Below are positions 30,894 through 41,094 of a DNA stretch of 64,000 bases, one piece after another. The notes under the pieces are model-generated. The model saw only the letters and a list, made by a program, of their open reading frames with translations, did no database searches and was not told where the DNA came from. Position numbers and translations under genes: made by a program. The DNA is from Limanda limanda (Eukaryota; Chordata; Actinopteri; Pleuronectiformes; Pleuronectidae): NCBI RefSeq assembly GCF_963576545.1, contig NC_083655.1, forward strand, positions 22,242,204 to 22,306,203. The letters run 5' to 3'. The number at the start of each line of letters is the position of its first letter. Positions within the stretch are counted from its first letter, which is position 1.

Positions 30894-32560
30894 GTAAAAT
30901 AATTTGATGCATTACTAGTGACCGATGGTCCATGCTCCCTCTATCCCTGCTCGGTCGTGTTGAAAGTATTCGCATGAATGTTCTGCCCAGAATTCTCTAC
31001 TTATTTCAGATGCTACCTATAGAAATCCCAAAATCTGTTTTTGATAACCTGGATAAAATCATTTCCAAATTTATATGGCAAAAAAAGCGTCCTAGAATTA
31101 GACTTAAAACCTGACAACTATCTAAGGAAAACGGAGGCCTTAAACTTCGAAACTTAAAATATTACTTCTGGGCAGAACAAATGAAACCCTTGATAGCGTG
31201 GATTCAGAATAGCACATACACTCGCTGCCTTAATATTGAGAAAAACATATCCCCAGAGCCCTTACAAAACTTGGCATTTTAAGATGCGCCCATTAAAGAA
31301 CTGGCAGAGGGGACAAAGATCACTCTTAAAATCTGGAACAAAATACAGACCGCTTTTGGGCTTCCAAAGTTAATTTCATCACTAACAAGTATTGGATCTA
31401 TGAAGACCTTCACACCTAACAATCGAGACACAGGCTTTAGAAAGTGGTCAGATACAAGATTGGTCTACCTGCATCAGCTATTTAATGAGGACAACCTCAA
31501 GACATTTGAGCAGCTGAAAAGGGATTTTGATCTCCCCAAAACAGATTTCTTCAGATATCTACAATTGAGAGCTTTTCTAACAACACACAAAGAGTGGGGA
31601 AAGCTTTTAAAACGTACCCCTTTAGAGGAGTTCTTAATAGAATTACAGATGGGGAACGAAGATAAGAAAACAATAAGAAAACTCTATAACATATTTCTAT
31701 CTAAATCTACATAATTCCCTGCAGATAAAGCAGAGATTGGAGGCGGAAATGAACACAGTCATACCACAGAATACCTGGGAGGGGATGTGCACAGATGCAC
31801 ACCTAGCTACAAATTCAAACACCTGGAGGGAATTTAAATGGAAAATAATTACCAGAATCTTCAGAACACCAGAAATATTAGCCAAGATGGGCCCGACGCA
31901 TTCCAAATTGTGTTGGCGGAACTGTGGAACACGGTCTGCCAATCACACACATATATTCTGGCTCTCCCCTAAGTTAAACACATACTGGAGAGAAATCTTT
32001 GATGCCCTCAAAGAGATATTCCAACAGGACATACCACAAGACCCCACAGTAGCACTATTGGGAGCAATGCCTGAAGGCCTGGACGGGAGGGCCAAAGAAT
32101 ACTTGCTAAACATACTACCCACAGCAGCATTGAAGTGTATAGCCATCAAATGGTTAAAACCCGACCCCCCCCCGCATACAATATATGGACCCAAAAAGTA
32201 TGGGACATCTACCAAATGGAGCAAATCACATATTCATTAAGGCTCCAAAAGTCTATCTTTACTAAACTATGGGGTCCTGTCTCTGCGTTATAAATACAAT
32301 GAGGGTTATAATAAATCTCGCTCTGGGCCTCTGGTTGAGCGGTTATCTGTCAACTCTCCCTATTCACATACATTATACACCATCCTCTCTGAAAAGCATA
32401 TATAGCACATACTACATTCTGGAGTGGACAATTATTATTTCTTTATCCCTGGTTTTATTTTAATTTTACCTTTTTTTTCTTTCTTCTTTCTCCTTTTTAT
32501 TTAATAAATTATGTATGTAATCAACCATTTATTCGTATTCCCCCTCTTTTTCTCTTGGAG
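30894..32560 (+). mobile_element. L1/Tx1-type LINE ORF2: C-terminal region and 3' UTR
   Basis: After the internal deletion, frames give LPLSLLGRVESIRMNVLPRI, FIWQKKRPRIRLKT, NTWREFKWKIITRIFRTPE and CWRNCGTRSANHTHIFWLSP. The last is the Cys/His knuckle region typical of L1 ORF2 ends. The coding part ends near 32240, followed by an AT-rich 3' UTR to roughly 32560. No poly-A tail or flanking duplication was identified. Confidence 0.8.
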
Positions 32561-33540
32561 TTAGCACTGTTTGATGTTTGTATTCATTATGGTTGGATAA
32601 AAAATGAACACTTATTAGAACAATGTTTATCTTTTGCTTTCTGATTTGATACACTTTAAATAAGAACCCAGTGTTATATTTTTCTTCTTTGGCATAAGAG
32701 ACAGAACACGGTCAGCACAGCTGTGTCCTTCAGGCTCGTCCATCCCTAATAAAATGATAGGAAACATAAAAGTATGGCATTATTGTTGAGGAAGTGCTGC
32801 TTATGAACAAAGTTTGTGTCCTTATTTTCTGTGGATATTCAACTAAGTATTTGAATATGCTTTTGGATTAAACTGTGCACTACCAAGACAATGAATGTAC
32901 AGTATGGAGTTCTTTCACATTAAAAATATTGCATATATTATTTAATACGTTATGTATTATTTGCAATACTTTGCTTTGACTGTTTGTAAGTAATGAAAAC
33001 ACTCTACGAACATTCAACACAAATACACATATGTTAAGTCATACATGTGCCAGGTTAACTCCTTAACAACTTTTACATGGTAAAAATAAATGTTTATTAC
33101 TTCAAAGTTCATCAGATGGGTTGTGGACATGGGATGATGTCCACAACCCATTTCAGCTTAGGAAATAGGTTGTGGACATCATCCTCAGCTTCTCTATGTG
33201 ACTGTCTATTCTAGTAAAGTTACACTTCCTATAATTTATTTATAATTAACACAATAATTCACTGAGGTCTGCCTAAGATTAACGATGTAAAAACTGAAGG
33301 CAGCAGACACGTTTAGTTTTCACTGTAATACGTTACAACACAACACCAATACTCTGAATAAAGAGGTTGAGGAGACTTAATGCTACTTTAAACAGCTGCT
33401 TTTACAATGCAGATGTGACTTTAAATACTCAGGGTTCAGTTGATAACAGTAAATCTGTTTCTGCAGAATAAGAATCTGTGTAACACAGTCAAGTCAAATG
33501 GGATGGTGAGTGAAACAGCTTTACATAACATCAGTTATCT
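32561..33540. other. Intron with a perfect 15-bp hairpin
   Basis: AT-rich and without a recognised family. At 33116-33151 ATGGGTTGTGGACAT and its exact complement are separated by GGGATG, and a third direct copy of GGTTGTGGACATCAT follows at 33168. No miRNA-like flanking structure was evaluated. Confidence 0.5.
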
Positions 33541-34225
33541 TACGTGGTGGAGCTAATTCTCCGGACACGTTAGCTCCGGACACACACAGTCTCCTGTCTC
33601 AGTCTTAAAGATTCATCACCAAACTCTACCGCTTCTCTCTGCTGGGGGATCAGCGCATCCCGGTGTGTGTAGGTAAAAACTCCCGTCCGGTAAGCCCAAT
33701 TAGCATCGCTATTACTGGTGGTCAGGGCTGGACTGGGAGAACAAAACGGCCCGGGCATTTTTTGGCTCAGACCGGCCCACATAATTAGCCGAGCACATCT
33801 GCCATTAAGACATTTAGAAGACATAAGTTACGTCAATTTAAAGTAGCTCATATTAAAAGTACTTAAGTATTTAAAGTATCTGGTGTTGAAATGTACTTAA
33901 GTATCAAAAGTACAAGAACTAAAATTAAAAATGCAAATTGCTTTTTATAGTAGGTCTATACAGACACAAAACAACCCAAAATGTTTCTCCTCAAGATTTA
34001 TCTCAACTGACTGAAAAATTACAACAACAATATGCATATAATGTATAATTTTACCAATTTTGAACCCTAGATGCTGAGGTTCAAATAGTAATGGACCAGT
34101 GCATCTGAACTTCTATTTAACTATAAACAAGTGCCTCTTGTGTCTGCCCAAGAACATTAATAAACCACAGTATAACCACTATACTATAGGCACACAAAAT
34201 AAGACACTATCTCTTATCCTATTCT

Positions 34226-34277
34226 AGAGGAAGTAAAAGTCGTAACAAGATTTCTGAAGGTGAACCTGCGGAGGGAT
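34226..34277 (+). pseudogene. Fragment of the 3' end of 18S rRNA
   Basis: AGAGGAAGTAAAAGTCGTAACAAGATTTCTGAAGGTGAACCTGCGG-GGAT matches the universally conserved last ~50 bases of eukaryotic 18S rRNA. It has a few substitutions (AAGGTTTCCGTAGG reads AAGATTTCTGAAGG). Only this tail is present, so it is not a working rRNA gene. It lies inside a hAT element with intact ends. Confidence 0.9.
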
Positions 34278-34440
34278 AGACCAACCTCTCGCGCTGCCCC
34301 CCCCGACGGCAAACACGCCACCGGGACCTGCACATCTCAGGAGGGAGGGGGCAGCGAGTGAGAGCGAGAGAGAGAGAGAGGTGCGCCGTCGGTAGAGGCG
34401 TGCGACGCCAACCTCCGCTGCTCAAGTAACGAGCCAGTTT
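34278..34440 (+). pseudogene. Probable ITS1 sequence attached to the 18S fragment
   Basis: GC-rich sequence with CTCTCGCGCTGCCCCCCCC, CGACGGC and a (GA)n run directly follows the 18S end, as ITS1 does in rDNA. The right border is set where the hAT-like AT-richer sequence resumes. ITS1 is too variable to confirm by eye. Confidence 0.5.
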
Positions 34441-35797
34441 GGAGAATGTATTGAAAATTGAAAATGCGCGCTCACATGTCTGCCTCCACTCGCTCATCAT
34501 TGTCGAGTCCTCCTCGCTCGTCTCCCGGCGCACCTGCTGCTGCTGGGCTGGTGAACCCGGCACCACATAGGTCCGTCAGTTTGGCACATTTAGCAGCCTC
34601 CACCTCCAGAGACTTCTGCTTTTTTTCCCGGATGCGTTTTTTACTCTTATTATCCATTTTAAGTTTCTGTTTCAGCAGCAGCCCGTCCCGCGACTCCCAC
34701 CGCCAATGCAATGAGGTCCCGCCCCACCCTGGTTTGTGTTGTGATTGACAGCACTGTCAGGGCTCTCTGAGCCTGTCAGCCCATGATTGATTGACAATGA
34801 CAAACAATAGACCAATAATATGTGTCGATGCTGGCAACACACTGCTAGCCCTCTGTAGCCAATTGGCCGGCCCAATTGGAGGGAATTTAGAGAGGAAGAA
34901 GAGAAAAAAAAAAAACAACAACATAGCGGACCAGACCGGCCCACATTGGGTCAACGGCCCACCGGGATTATGCCCGGTATGCCCGATGGCCAGTCCACCC
35001 CTGCTGGTGGTGTCTTGACTGCTGTTTAGCGTAGCTAAGCTAACGAGCCTGCTACAGAGACACCGGTACCTGCTTACACATCTAAATAAAAGAGTAAACT
35101 TCACTTACCACAGAAACGGGAGCGCAGACACCTCTAGTTAGTCAGTCAGGAGAACCAGCAGAACTTCAAACCGTGTTACTCATCCGATGAGTGGGTGGAA
35201 GCGTCTCCAGGCTCAGGCTGTGCTCACTCTAACAGGGATTATGTTAGACTGTTAGCTCCGGGAGAGCCGAGCAGACACCAGGTAGTGACAGTCGGCGAGT
35301 TTACTGTGACGTCACGTGAATTTCCAACCTCTATATCGCTTAAACGAGGGCGTTAGAATAAAATTCAACCCCTCAGAGTTGTCACAAAGGAAGAATCTCG
35401 CGATTGAGACTAAAACCAATTTTTGTACCAGGCTGTAAACAGGTTTAATTCTGCTCTAAAGTCGGGCTTTTTAACATGGGAGACAATGGGACTTTTTTTC
35501 TCTTGGAGCCGTGCGTAGCGGCTTCCCATGGAACTGCAGCTTTTTTCACACCGTGATAGCCTCATTGCCCAGTGCAGAGTGTTGTCCCTTGATACCAACC
35601 CATACTCTTTGGTGCTTTAGTGATTCTGTGTCCTTCCATCTGCATGTCACCGGATTCTTCTGTTTGAGCTCACCCTTGCTTCTCTCTCTCCCTCTTGCTC
35701 CACTTCTCTCTCTTGCTCCGAGTGTCTCATATTTACTTACTCCTCTGCCTCCTTTAACAGTAGTTGTACATGTAATTAATGTAGTGTGTTGGTAGCG

Positions 35798-36089
35798 ATG
35801 GAGGCAAGGCTTGGCGACTTAGAAGCTCGGCTCTGCAGCTTAAAACCTCTGTTAGCTGTATTTAGCCAGCCCCCGCAGAGCCACCTAGCTTAGCATGTAG
35901 CATAGCCACAGCTAGCAGTCCCTTGACTTGTCCCGTGCAGCTGGGAGCCCAGGGCGGCTGGGTGACGGTCCTGAGGGGGAATAGTGCTACCCTTAAAAAC
36001 AGCCCACGATTAAAGACCCACCAGCTCACGTTTCAAATAGATTCTCTTCACTCAGCAACGTACCCGTTGAGAAGCAAACTCTGGTAATT
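35798..36089 (+). mobile_element. LINE ORF1 fragment (Gly-Gly-Trp-Val-Thr-Val type)
   Basis: From ATG at 35798 the frame reads MEARLGDLEARLCSLKPLL. After stops come GAQGGWVTVLRG, LKNSPRLKTHQLTF and (shifted) EKQTLVI. This order (leucine-rich start, GGWVTV, SNRF-like region, LVIGDSI of an SGNH-esterase domain) is what I recall from ORF1 of fish CR1/L2-group LINEs. It is cut off by the GGGCCCGAGCAC repeat immediately after TGGTAATT. Confidence 0.5.
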
Positions 36090-36900
36090 AGGGCCCGAGC
36101 ACTGAATGGTGAGAGGCCCTATTGAAATTGTAAGGATTTTTGTTATTATAAGGGGCCCGAGCACCGAATGGTGAGAGGCCCTATTGAAATTGTAAGGAAT
36201 TTTATTATTAGGGCCCGAGCACCAACGGTGAGAGGCCCTATTGAAATTGAAAGACTTATTATTATTGCTGCTCTGCTTTGTGCATTTTAGAGGTTTTAGA
36301 GATTTGTTTTGACTGTGTTGTTGACTGTTGTGCGGCGACCTTGAGTGTGTGAGTGCGTGAGTGTCCTGAAAAGCGCCTTATAAATAAAATGTATTATTAT
36401 TATTATGATTATTACGACCTCATTGAATTGGCTTTTTGAGGGCTTCAACATGCTCAGATTTTTTTTAGTTTGCAGTAAATTAGAAAGTGGTGAAAATGTA
36501 CGTATTCTGGAGTATTCGGTTATGGGCGTGGCAAAATGGCTCAACAGCGCCACCTGGAACCCAGCCCCTAGGTTTCCAAATAACCGATTTTCACCGAAAC
36601 TGGACAAATCATAGAAAAAAAGCCTCAAGGAGCATTATGAAAAACGGGATGAAGAACAGGAAGCCCGCCTTTTTGGATTTAGTGGCCATATTCCACATTT
36701 TTACTTTGACGGACTTGTCGTAGAGCTTTCATCAAATCAACTTAAAACTTTAATAAGTGTAATCACAACAAGATGGAGATAAAAACTGACTTAAAAATGA
36801 TGACATCTACACAGAAATTATGACTTGAAATCACAGCGCCCCCTGGTGGCAACAGGAAATGTCTTGTTTTTTGCATGTCTTACATTTGGATGTATTCCTC
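36090..36900 (+). repeat. GGGCCCGAGCAC repeat with three tandem heads
   Basis: Three ~63-bp units each start (G)GGCCCGAGCACYR and contain GTGAGAGGCCCTATTGAAATTG (36090, 36153 and 36209). They are followed, after a foreign ~150-bp tail (about 36262-36415, ending AAAAGCGCCTTATAAATAAAATG plus ATT repeats, SINE-like), by the family body: TGGGCGTGGCAAAATGGCTCAACAGCGCCACCTGG, AACAGGAAGCCCGCC and AGCGCCCCCTGGTGGC. It matches 5325-5790. Confidence 0.65.
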
Positions 36901-37668
36901 CTCATCCACTGACCTCAACCATGTCAAACTGTATCAAATGGGTCTCAAGACATTGATAATGAAGACATATGATTACAAAATTAATTATAATCAACAAAAC
37001 AACGTGTGTCCATGAACAAAACATAAAAGGATGCTGCATATGGGAGTCGGGGAGAGCCAACCTCGTCCCACAGAGAGCGCAAGACGTGTGACATGAATGT
37101 GGCAAGGCTTTTTAAAGAACAGCACACCTGGCCCAGGTGTGTACTGATTATTGCTGACGTCATCTCCACCTACAGCTCAGGGGAAAGAAGAAAAGGGATA
37201 GGTTAGGAGACACAGTCTTGCCAGCAGAACAACAACAACAACAGGAGCTACAAACCAGCTGGCTAGACCCCTTCACTGGACTTCAAACAGCACATCAAAA
37301 AAATACCATTTCTCCCTTTTCACGAACTGGCAACTCAACTGGGCTAATTATGCCAGGCTATGCACAGAACAGTGTCATTAGTTTGATTTAAGTTTATGTC
37401 GATTTTGTGTTGTGATAGTTTTTAGTTATTTGAAAGCTAATGTTAGCTCTGTTATGCTCTTCATAGACGCAGAGACTTTCTTTGCATGCAACTACTTTCT
37501 GTAACCAGGCACCAGCACCTCACACACACATCTCCACAAACTTAACACACACTCAGTGGTCCTTTTGTCTTCTTAGTGGCCCCTGCCGCCATTTTGAAAC
37601 ACACTCACTCACACACATCTGTATATAGTAAGTACTTTTAGTTAGTTTGTATGTTATACCGTTATTAT
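36901..37668. other. Intron, nothing recognised
   Basis: Contains a short (AAC)n run near 37228. No exon or family was identified. Confidence 0.45.
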
Positions 37669-37940
37669 GGGCGGCTGTGGCTGAGGGGTAGAGTGGTCAT
37701 CCTCCAACCTAAAGGTCGGTGGTTCGATCCCCAGTCTGAACCATCTGCATGCCGAAGTGTCCTTGGGCAAGATGCTGAACCCTGAATGGCCCCTCATTGA
37801 ATAACAAAGTGCTGCAAGTAGATGCACTGTATGAATGTGTGTGTGAATGGGTGAATGTGAATCTGTACTGTAAAGCGCTTTGAGTGGTCATCATCAGACT
37901 AGAAAAGCGCTATATAAATACAAATCCATTTACCATTTAT
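37669..37940 (+). mobile_element. tRNA-derived SINE, copy 1
   Basis: Head GGGCGGCTGTGGCTGAGGGGTAGAG fits an RNA polymerase III A box and GGTTCGATCCC fits a B box. The unrelated body has AAGTGTCCTTGGGCAAGATGCTGAACCC, and the tail is CTGTAAAGCGCTTTGAGTGGTC...AGAAAAGCGCTATATAAATACAAATCCATTTACCATTT. It resembles SINEs of the percomorph/cichlid (AFC-like) type; the family name is tentative. Two more copies lie in this window. Confidence 0.85.
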
Positions 37941-38282
37941 TGTTTTCATTAGAAATGTTTTTCTTTGACACACATACTTTTTTAATTAATGTTGCATAAG
38001 TGTGAATTTTGCCAACATCTACAATGTCAAGAACTCCATATACTTCACTTTTGCTATCTACTGATATGGTAATTTGGGTTATACTTATCAATTAAATTGT
38101 CCAAACTTGTAAGTAATTTCATGAGACAAAATCTGTAAATTTGCTATCTTTTTCCTTCTTTTGAAGGGTAGTGCCCAGAGGTAGCTTTAATGTCAATTAA
38201 AGTTGTTATTCAATATTAATATGTGTCTGATAGCTGGATTTATTGAATGCCAAAAGGTAGTTTAAAGCAGAATAATCCCAAC
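37941..38282. other. Intron, nothing recognised
   Basis: AT-rich, no features found. Confidence 0.45.
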
Positions 38283-38500
38283 AGGGGTGTCGACCTGGGC
38301 CAAATGTGTGCCCAGTGACAATCAATGAGTGGAGCTAGTCAGTCCAGCAGGTCCTGACCAATAACCAAAGGTTCTGTATCGATGGCACATACGTAGATGG
38401 GATGCCCAAAAGTCATCTCTTAAAAGCTGATGTCAACCCTTATCCTGCGTGTAGCTTGTGATGCTAATGTTGCAGGCTTTAATCTGTAGTGGTGAATCAA
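38283..38500 (-). mobile_element. Gypsy-type aspartic protease fragment
   Basis: On the minus strand LASQATRRIRVDISF is followed (one stop) by FGHPIYVCAIDTEPLVIGQD and, after an in-frame TGA, LAPLIDCHWAHIWAQVDTPV. This is the C-terminal part of the retroviral-type protease and its exit into pol in gypsy elements (GQDLL and IWAQV signatures). The catalytic DTG should lie upstream and is not seen. An isolated relic with no flanking LTRs found. Confidence 0.6.
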
Positions 38501-38869
38501 GAGCATGAAGAAAGTCAAGAAAGAGGAATATGCAGTGATGGATTCAGGAGGTGTTCAGGCAGCACCTGGTTCTCTTCCCCTTTACTTAAGTATGTGACGG
38601 GACTAAGCTTCTATTCCACTATATTTCAAAGGCAAATCTTGCATTTTAACAGTTACTAGTCACTAAGATTTAACATGAACAATTTAATTTGGCTGATAAA
38701 GCTTTTGTATGTGTTGATGGGGAGTATATTTTCACTCTCACCACCACTGCATTTTAAAATCAATTTAAAATAACCACAAACATTTTATAATTGATTTTCA
38801 GAACTCTATATGCTTCAAGAACCTGACAGAATTGCTTCCATACTAACTTTCATTTTGTTTTTTGTGCAG
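38501..38869. other. Intron end before the last pde1c exon
   Basis: AT-rich; ends in a strong T-rich tract and TTTTTTGTGCAG. Confidence 0.5.
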
Positions 38870-39030
38870 ACTCTCAGCCTCGTTGCACTGCGATCCAATA
38901 CTGCAAGAGACCTGGCTACTGCTCCAGCTCCTACCAGCTGGCCAGCTCAAAAGTTAAGGAGATGCAGCCCTTTGATGCCAGAGGAAAAGCCAGAAGACTG
39001 CAAAACATCTCTCTGCGTTGCCGAAAATGA
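38870..39030 (+). CDS. pde1c: Probable last pde1c coding exon: Cys-containing C-terminus
   Basis: The acceptor TTTGTTTTTTGTGCAG is strong. G from the previous exon plus AC gives Asp, then SQPRCTAIQYCKRPGYCSSS, YQLASSKVKEMQPFDARGKA and RRLQNISLRCRK, then TGA: 52 residues with five Cys and a basic end. The phase matches the 22852-23112 exon exactly and no other exon is seen between them. I do not recognise this peptide from PDE1C (the mammalian tail I recall ends DDSQE, so only DSQ agrees). It could be a fish-specific or alternative terminus, or an exon of another gene. Confidence 0.5.
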
Positions 39031-40482
39031 CCATCTACAACGACATATCTGTAACCCTAACAACTTCCTTTATATCTCTTAAAATCTCCTTTAGGTCATC
39101 ATTGCTACATTGCTACTGCTCTCTCGTCATGTTTTTCCCCTTAACCAGTGCCATCTCTTTTTGCTATGTGTGGTCCCATCACTTCTTTTAAATCTCTTCA
39201 ACTTTTTTGAGGGGGTCTAACTCAAATTCATAGGCCTTATTTATTAGATGATGACAATATGGTATCTTGGAGATGATACATCCATGTGCTATATTGAGGT
39301 ACACAATTTATTTAACTTGGCAAGATTGAAACATGGCAAGAATGTTCAAACATGTTGAGTTAACACCTTAACTCTCTCTGACAAGCGCCAAAAGTTATAT
39401 TTAGCCATATTAAATTGTTGTATATTAATATATAATATTTTCAAATATTATTTTAGATCATATACTAATACACATTTAAACAAGTTCAAACGCAACCAAT
39501 TATTCAAATATGACCATCAAGATCTATCTCTATGGATTTTTTAAGAATGTGGGTATTTGCGTAGGACTAATAGTAGTTACTTTCTTTGGTGTTTAAATCT
39601 TGCTTTACAATGTACTTTAGTAATCTGATCGGCAAGTGAGTTTCATGCAACTATGCCCTGATATAATGACTTGTCTTGATTGTGCTGTACATTTAGGGAC
39701 TATGTAGAGCTGATTGTGAGTTGACTATATGCATTTAGGAGTTTTAAATTCATTTTTATTTCTGAAAAAAACTAGGAGGCCAGGTACTATGTTCTGAGTG
39801 AGCTGCAAGTTCCTTCGATCCTTTTTTGAAGCACTTCACCATATAATTGAAAAATAGAGGACTTGCTTTTTTTGTAAGACTTGCTTCATTAAATTTGGTT
39901 TTAGAAAAGTACTTATTTGTTGATATTTTTCTTTGCATCTTTACCTCATATCTATATGCCTTGTCTATGAACATTAACGATAAATTATATTCATATATGA
40001 TAATGCTACCCTGGTACAATGTAGGTAAGTGCTATTGACATCATTCAACAATGTCTTTTGATAAGTCAGGAATGCTGTTACACACAATCTCCATATATTG
40101 CCTTAAATAACACACTAGATTGAAAAGAAACATCTCTTATTACCTCCCACCCATAAACTCTTATGAAGATAACTAGCCTTAAACATGCTTTATATCTGGT
40201 TGATATTTGGAGATTTACAAATCCAAATTTGATTATTTATACCTGGAGCAGTCAAAACCAGTCTATAAGAATCAGGGTGGATTTCCCGGGGGTCACAGGG
40301 AGGTGCGGATGCCCCCAACCAAAGGGTCTGCAACCTCAATAGCTTTGCAAACATAAGAAAGTATATTGCCTACATCATTTTAAATAGTAATACAATTTGC
40401 ACTGAACACAATATGCTAATTATAGATGCAGAATAAAGCATTCTTGAACGCAACAGATTGGTTGCATGTTCATGAAGCCAAA
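39031..40482 (+). other. Probable 3' UTR and downstream flank of pde1c
   Basis: AT-rich sequence without recognised repeats. An AATAAA occurs at 40432-40437. Where the transcript ends cannot be told from sequence. Confidence 0.35.
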
Positions 40483-41094
40483 CTGCATTAAAGGAAGAAG
40501 AGTTTGTGTCACTAAGTGTCACATGAAATTTTTGGTTAACGGCTTTTAACAGGAATCTGCAGGCAACACAGAAAACTGTCAGGCTGACGCGGGTTTACAA
40601 GTTTCTGGCAGTTTTACAGGCCTGTGAATGTTTGGGGGTGACCCCCCTGCTCCTAAGTCTAGGGGAGGCTTTCACATGCAAATTGAAATGCTTTGAGCTT
40701 TACAAATGCAAATCAGGGATAGTTTCCCTCAGTGCAGATAACACCTTTTTCTAAGAGGTACCAACTAAACTTTCTGGCGTAAGTACACCAGGCTTAAAAT
40801 AAATATAAAGCCTGAAATTGTTTCCCTTAAGTAAGTGTGCTATAATGAATTACATTATATTCATGAGTAAAGGTCAATGCTATGAAAAAAATGCACTTTA
40901 TACAGTGCACTTTATTTCAACATTTTATTATAATCCAAAACAATGAGGCTCAGTAAGTCTGTTTGCATGGACAGGAGTGACAACCCACCTCTTCAATCTT
41001 AGTTGCCCATGATCGCTATCCTAAATCTCAACCACTTTGCAGAGTGGCATGATTACAGTTACTTTTTCACTTGTGTTGGTTAAATGCACAGTAA
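40483..41094 (+). repeat. Duplicated module, copy 1
   Basis: From CTGCATTAAAGGAAGAAGAGTTTGTG to GTTGGTTAAATGCACAG this aligns in order with 43859-44376. Shared phrases are GGTTAACG, CTGCAGGCA, CTTTCACATGCAAAT, CTTTACAAATGCAAATCAG/CTTCACAAATGCAAATCAG, GCAGATAACACC, GTGTGCTATAATGAATTA and AGAGTGGCATGATTACAGT. Divergence is substantial, so the duplication is old. A LINE starts at its right edge. Confidence 0.7.

Larger units (their letters stand above)
33723..35003 (-). mobile_element. hAT element (CAGGGsTGGACTGG termini) carrying an rDNA fragment
   Basis: Inverted termini CAGGGCTGGACTGGG and (complement) CAGGGGTGGACTGGCC are flanked by exact 8-bp duplications CTGGTGGT (33715-33722 and 35004-35011). 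The minus strand near 34640 encodes MDNKSKKRIREKKQKSLEVE and AAKCAKLTDL, the N-terminus of a ZMYM/hAT-type transposase, so the element derives from an autonomous hAT. The rest of the transposase is missing. Between about 34226 and 34440 it holds ribosomal DNA. Confidence 0.85.
33541..35640. repeat. Dispersed repeat interrupted by a hAT element
   Basis: Flanks at 33541-33722 and 35012-35600 appear to form one older repeat. It ends with TGAGACTAAAACCAATTTTTGTACCAGGCTGTAAACAGG...AACATGGGAGACAATGGGACTTTT, a fish repeat terminus that I recall as commonly paired with CATAGACTGTATATA ends (compare 11038). The central part is occupied by the younger hAT element. A CT-rich stretch follows. Confidence 0.4.
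2082..39030 (+). other. pde1c: 3' portion of the pde1c gene (span of four coding exons)
   Basis: Four exons (2082-2202, 15317-15477, 22852-23112, 38870-39030) can be joined without a frame break: the intron phases are 2, 1 and 1, every junction is GT...AG, and the last exon ends in TGA. The first two exons match remembered PDE1C sequence. Upstream catalytic exons (HD-type phosphodiesterase core, calmodulin-binding N-terminus) lie left of the window. Introns are about 13.1, 7.4 and 15.8 kb and consist largely of nested transposons. PDE1C is a Ca2+/calmodulin-activated phosphodiesterase that hydrolyses cAMP and cGMP in the cytosol. The exon models are inferred from sequence without transcript evidence. 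Confidence 0.75.

Noticed and set aside
34226..34440. Functional rRNA gene
   Set aside because: Only the last ~50 bases of 18S plus probable ITS1 are present, with substitutions in invariant positions, inside a transposon.
37669..37745. tRNA gene at the SINE head
   Set aside because: A and B boxes are present but the cloverleaf is not intact, and the sequence continues into a SINE body repeated three times in the window.
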